Of a stretch of DNA of 6,171 bases, positions 5,835 to 6,171 are shown piece after piece (position 1 is the first letter of the stretch; the number at the start of each line of letters is the position of its first letter). Origin of the DNA: an uncultured Planctomycetaceae bacterium (lineage in GTDB: Bacteria > Planctomycetota > Planctomycetia > Pirellulales > UBA1268). The DNA is taken from positions 1 to 6,171 of the forward strand of contig CALAZQ010000082.1 in NCBI GenBank assembly GCA_937926325.1. The letters are read 5' to 3'. Position numbers and translations under genes: made by a program. The notes under the pieces are model-generated. The model had not been told where the DNA came from and searched no databases. It saw only the letters and a program-made list of their open reading frames with translations.

Positions 5835-6171
5835 TCACGCTCGCATTTCCCGACGCAGTTCCGTCGCTGTCGCGTCGCAAGAACTTATTTCGTCATCATC
5901 AAAGGGCCAAGCCCACGCAATTGTTCCAAAAGCAGGCGTAAATTCACCATCTGGATCGATCCGTTGAAGTGGGGACGCGCGCACCCGGTCGTGTCCAGAA
6001 CCTCTTAGCCTCTGGGCAAGATTAAACCATGAAATATCATCAGGTGCAGAAAGGTGCCAAATCCCTGACACGGGCTCCCTGAGCAACCGAGTCAACAACC
6101 TCGCTACCTCGTTTGCTTGAACCAACGAAACTCTCGCATCTGCTGAGGCAATGACCGATCCATTGCTGGCC
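5835..6171 (-). CDS. RmlD-like NDP-sugar reductase/epimerase, C-terminal fragment (N-terminus off the right edge)
   Basis: The 111 codons visible before the TGA at 5837-5835 remain open to the right edge, so this is the C-terminal third of a gene that begins outside the window. The segment resembles the substrate-binding C-terminal domain of dTDP-4-dehydrorhamnose reductase (RmlD) and related SDRs: SLVQANEVARLLTRLL resembles the helix after the RmlD 'TxPT' loop, and GIWHLSAPDDISWFNLAQRL resembles the RmlD 'GIYH..G....S..EFA' segment. The Rossmann loop and the catalytic YxxxK lie outside, so activity cannot be judged. A TTG at 6125 could be taken as a start, but the open frame upstream of it is continuous with family-like sequence, so it is almost certainly internal. 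GC content is about 52% by hand count, lower than the genes downstream. It likely makes or modifies another deoxysugar of the same surface polysaccharide. The family call is moderate, since only the tail is visible. Confidence 0.7.
   Translation of the reverse strand, partial: ASNGSVIASADARVSLVQANEVARLLTRLLREPVSGIWHLSAPDDISWFNLAQRLRGSGHDRVRASPLQRIDPDGEFTPAFGTIAWAWPFDDDEISSCDATATELRREMRA

Noticed and set aside
5678..5941. Plus-strand 87-residue frame across the 95 bp gap
   Set aside because: It overlaps both flanking minus-strand genes, has no recognisable motif and has no clear ribosome site.
1..6171. Mobile elements, CRISPR, tRNA/rRNA, riboswitches, terminators, defence or toxin systems
   Set aside because: No repeats, transposase or integrase motifs, tRNA-like folds or T-tract hairpins were seen. 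Every sizeable frame is accounted for by sugar-nucleotide or envelope genes.

Overview
The window is a compact run of seven genes, all on the minus strand, so transcription runs from high to low coordinates. The genes encode sugar-nucleotide and cell-surface polysaccharide functions. The core is a heptose-activation cassette: a GmhB-like heptose-bisphosphate phosphatase (4148-4705), a fused HldE-like nucleotidyltransferase/kinase (2506-4050) and a GmhA-like SIS-domain sedoheptulose-7-phosphate isomerase (1896-2498). Two short-chain dehydrogenase/reductase (SDR) sugar-nucleotide enzymes follow (868-1899, and 1-852, which runs off the left edge). Upstream lies a multi-pass membrane protein of the YbhN/lysylphosphatidylglycerol-synthase-TM ('flippase-like') family (4702-5739). 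At the right edge is the C-terminal part of an RmlD-like NDP-sugar reductase/epimerase (5835-6171).

Layout in transcription order: RmlD-like 3' end, 95 bp gap, membrane protein, 4 bp ATGA overlap, GmhB-like, 97 bp gap, HldE-like fusion, 7 bp gap, GmhA-like, 4 bp ATGA overlap with a strong AGGAGG ribosome site, SDR 2, 15 bp gap, SDR 1. The tight junctions suggest one operon from about 5739 to beyond position 1, with a possible internal promoter in the 97 bp gap.

Together the genes suggest sedoheptulose 7-phosphate -> D-glycero-D-manno-heptose 7-phosphate (GmhA) -> 1,7-bisphosphate (kinase half) -> 1-phosphate (GmhB) -> NDP-heptose (nucleotidyltransferase half). The two SDRs could then modify the NDP-heptose, for example by 4,6-dehydration, epimerisation or reduction. 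The final sugar and the activating nucleotide cannot be read from sequence. The membrane protein may act in envelope lipid or glycolipid handling.

The most distinctive points are the reversed domain order of the HldE-like fusion (transferase first, kinase second), the departures from E. coli active-site or metal-site residues in the GmhA- and GmhB-like proteins, and a GMD/RmlB-type dehydratase triad with Pro in the middle. None of these is proof of a new system. Reversed fusions and HxxxD SIS proteins of this kind are, from memory, seen in other environmental bacteria.

The organism is a fairly GC-rich bacterium (roughly 60% or more by eye in the main operon). Most starts lack a Shine-Dalgarno sequence. 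A Gram-negative-type envelope is likely, and a planctomycete or similar environmental lineage is possible, but this is inference with low certainty. No RNA genes, mobile elements, CRISPR arrays or convincing terminators were seen.
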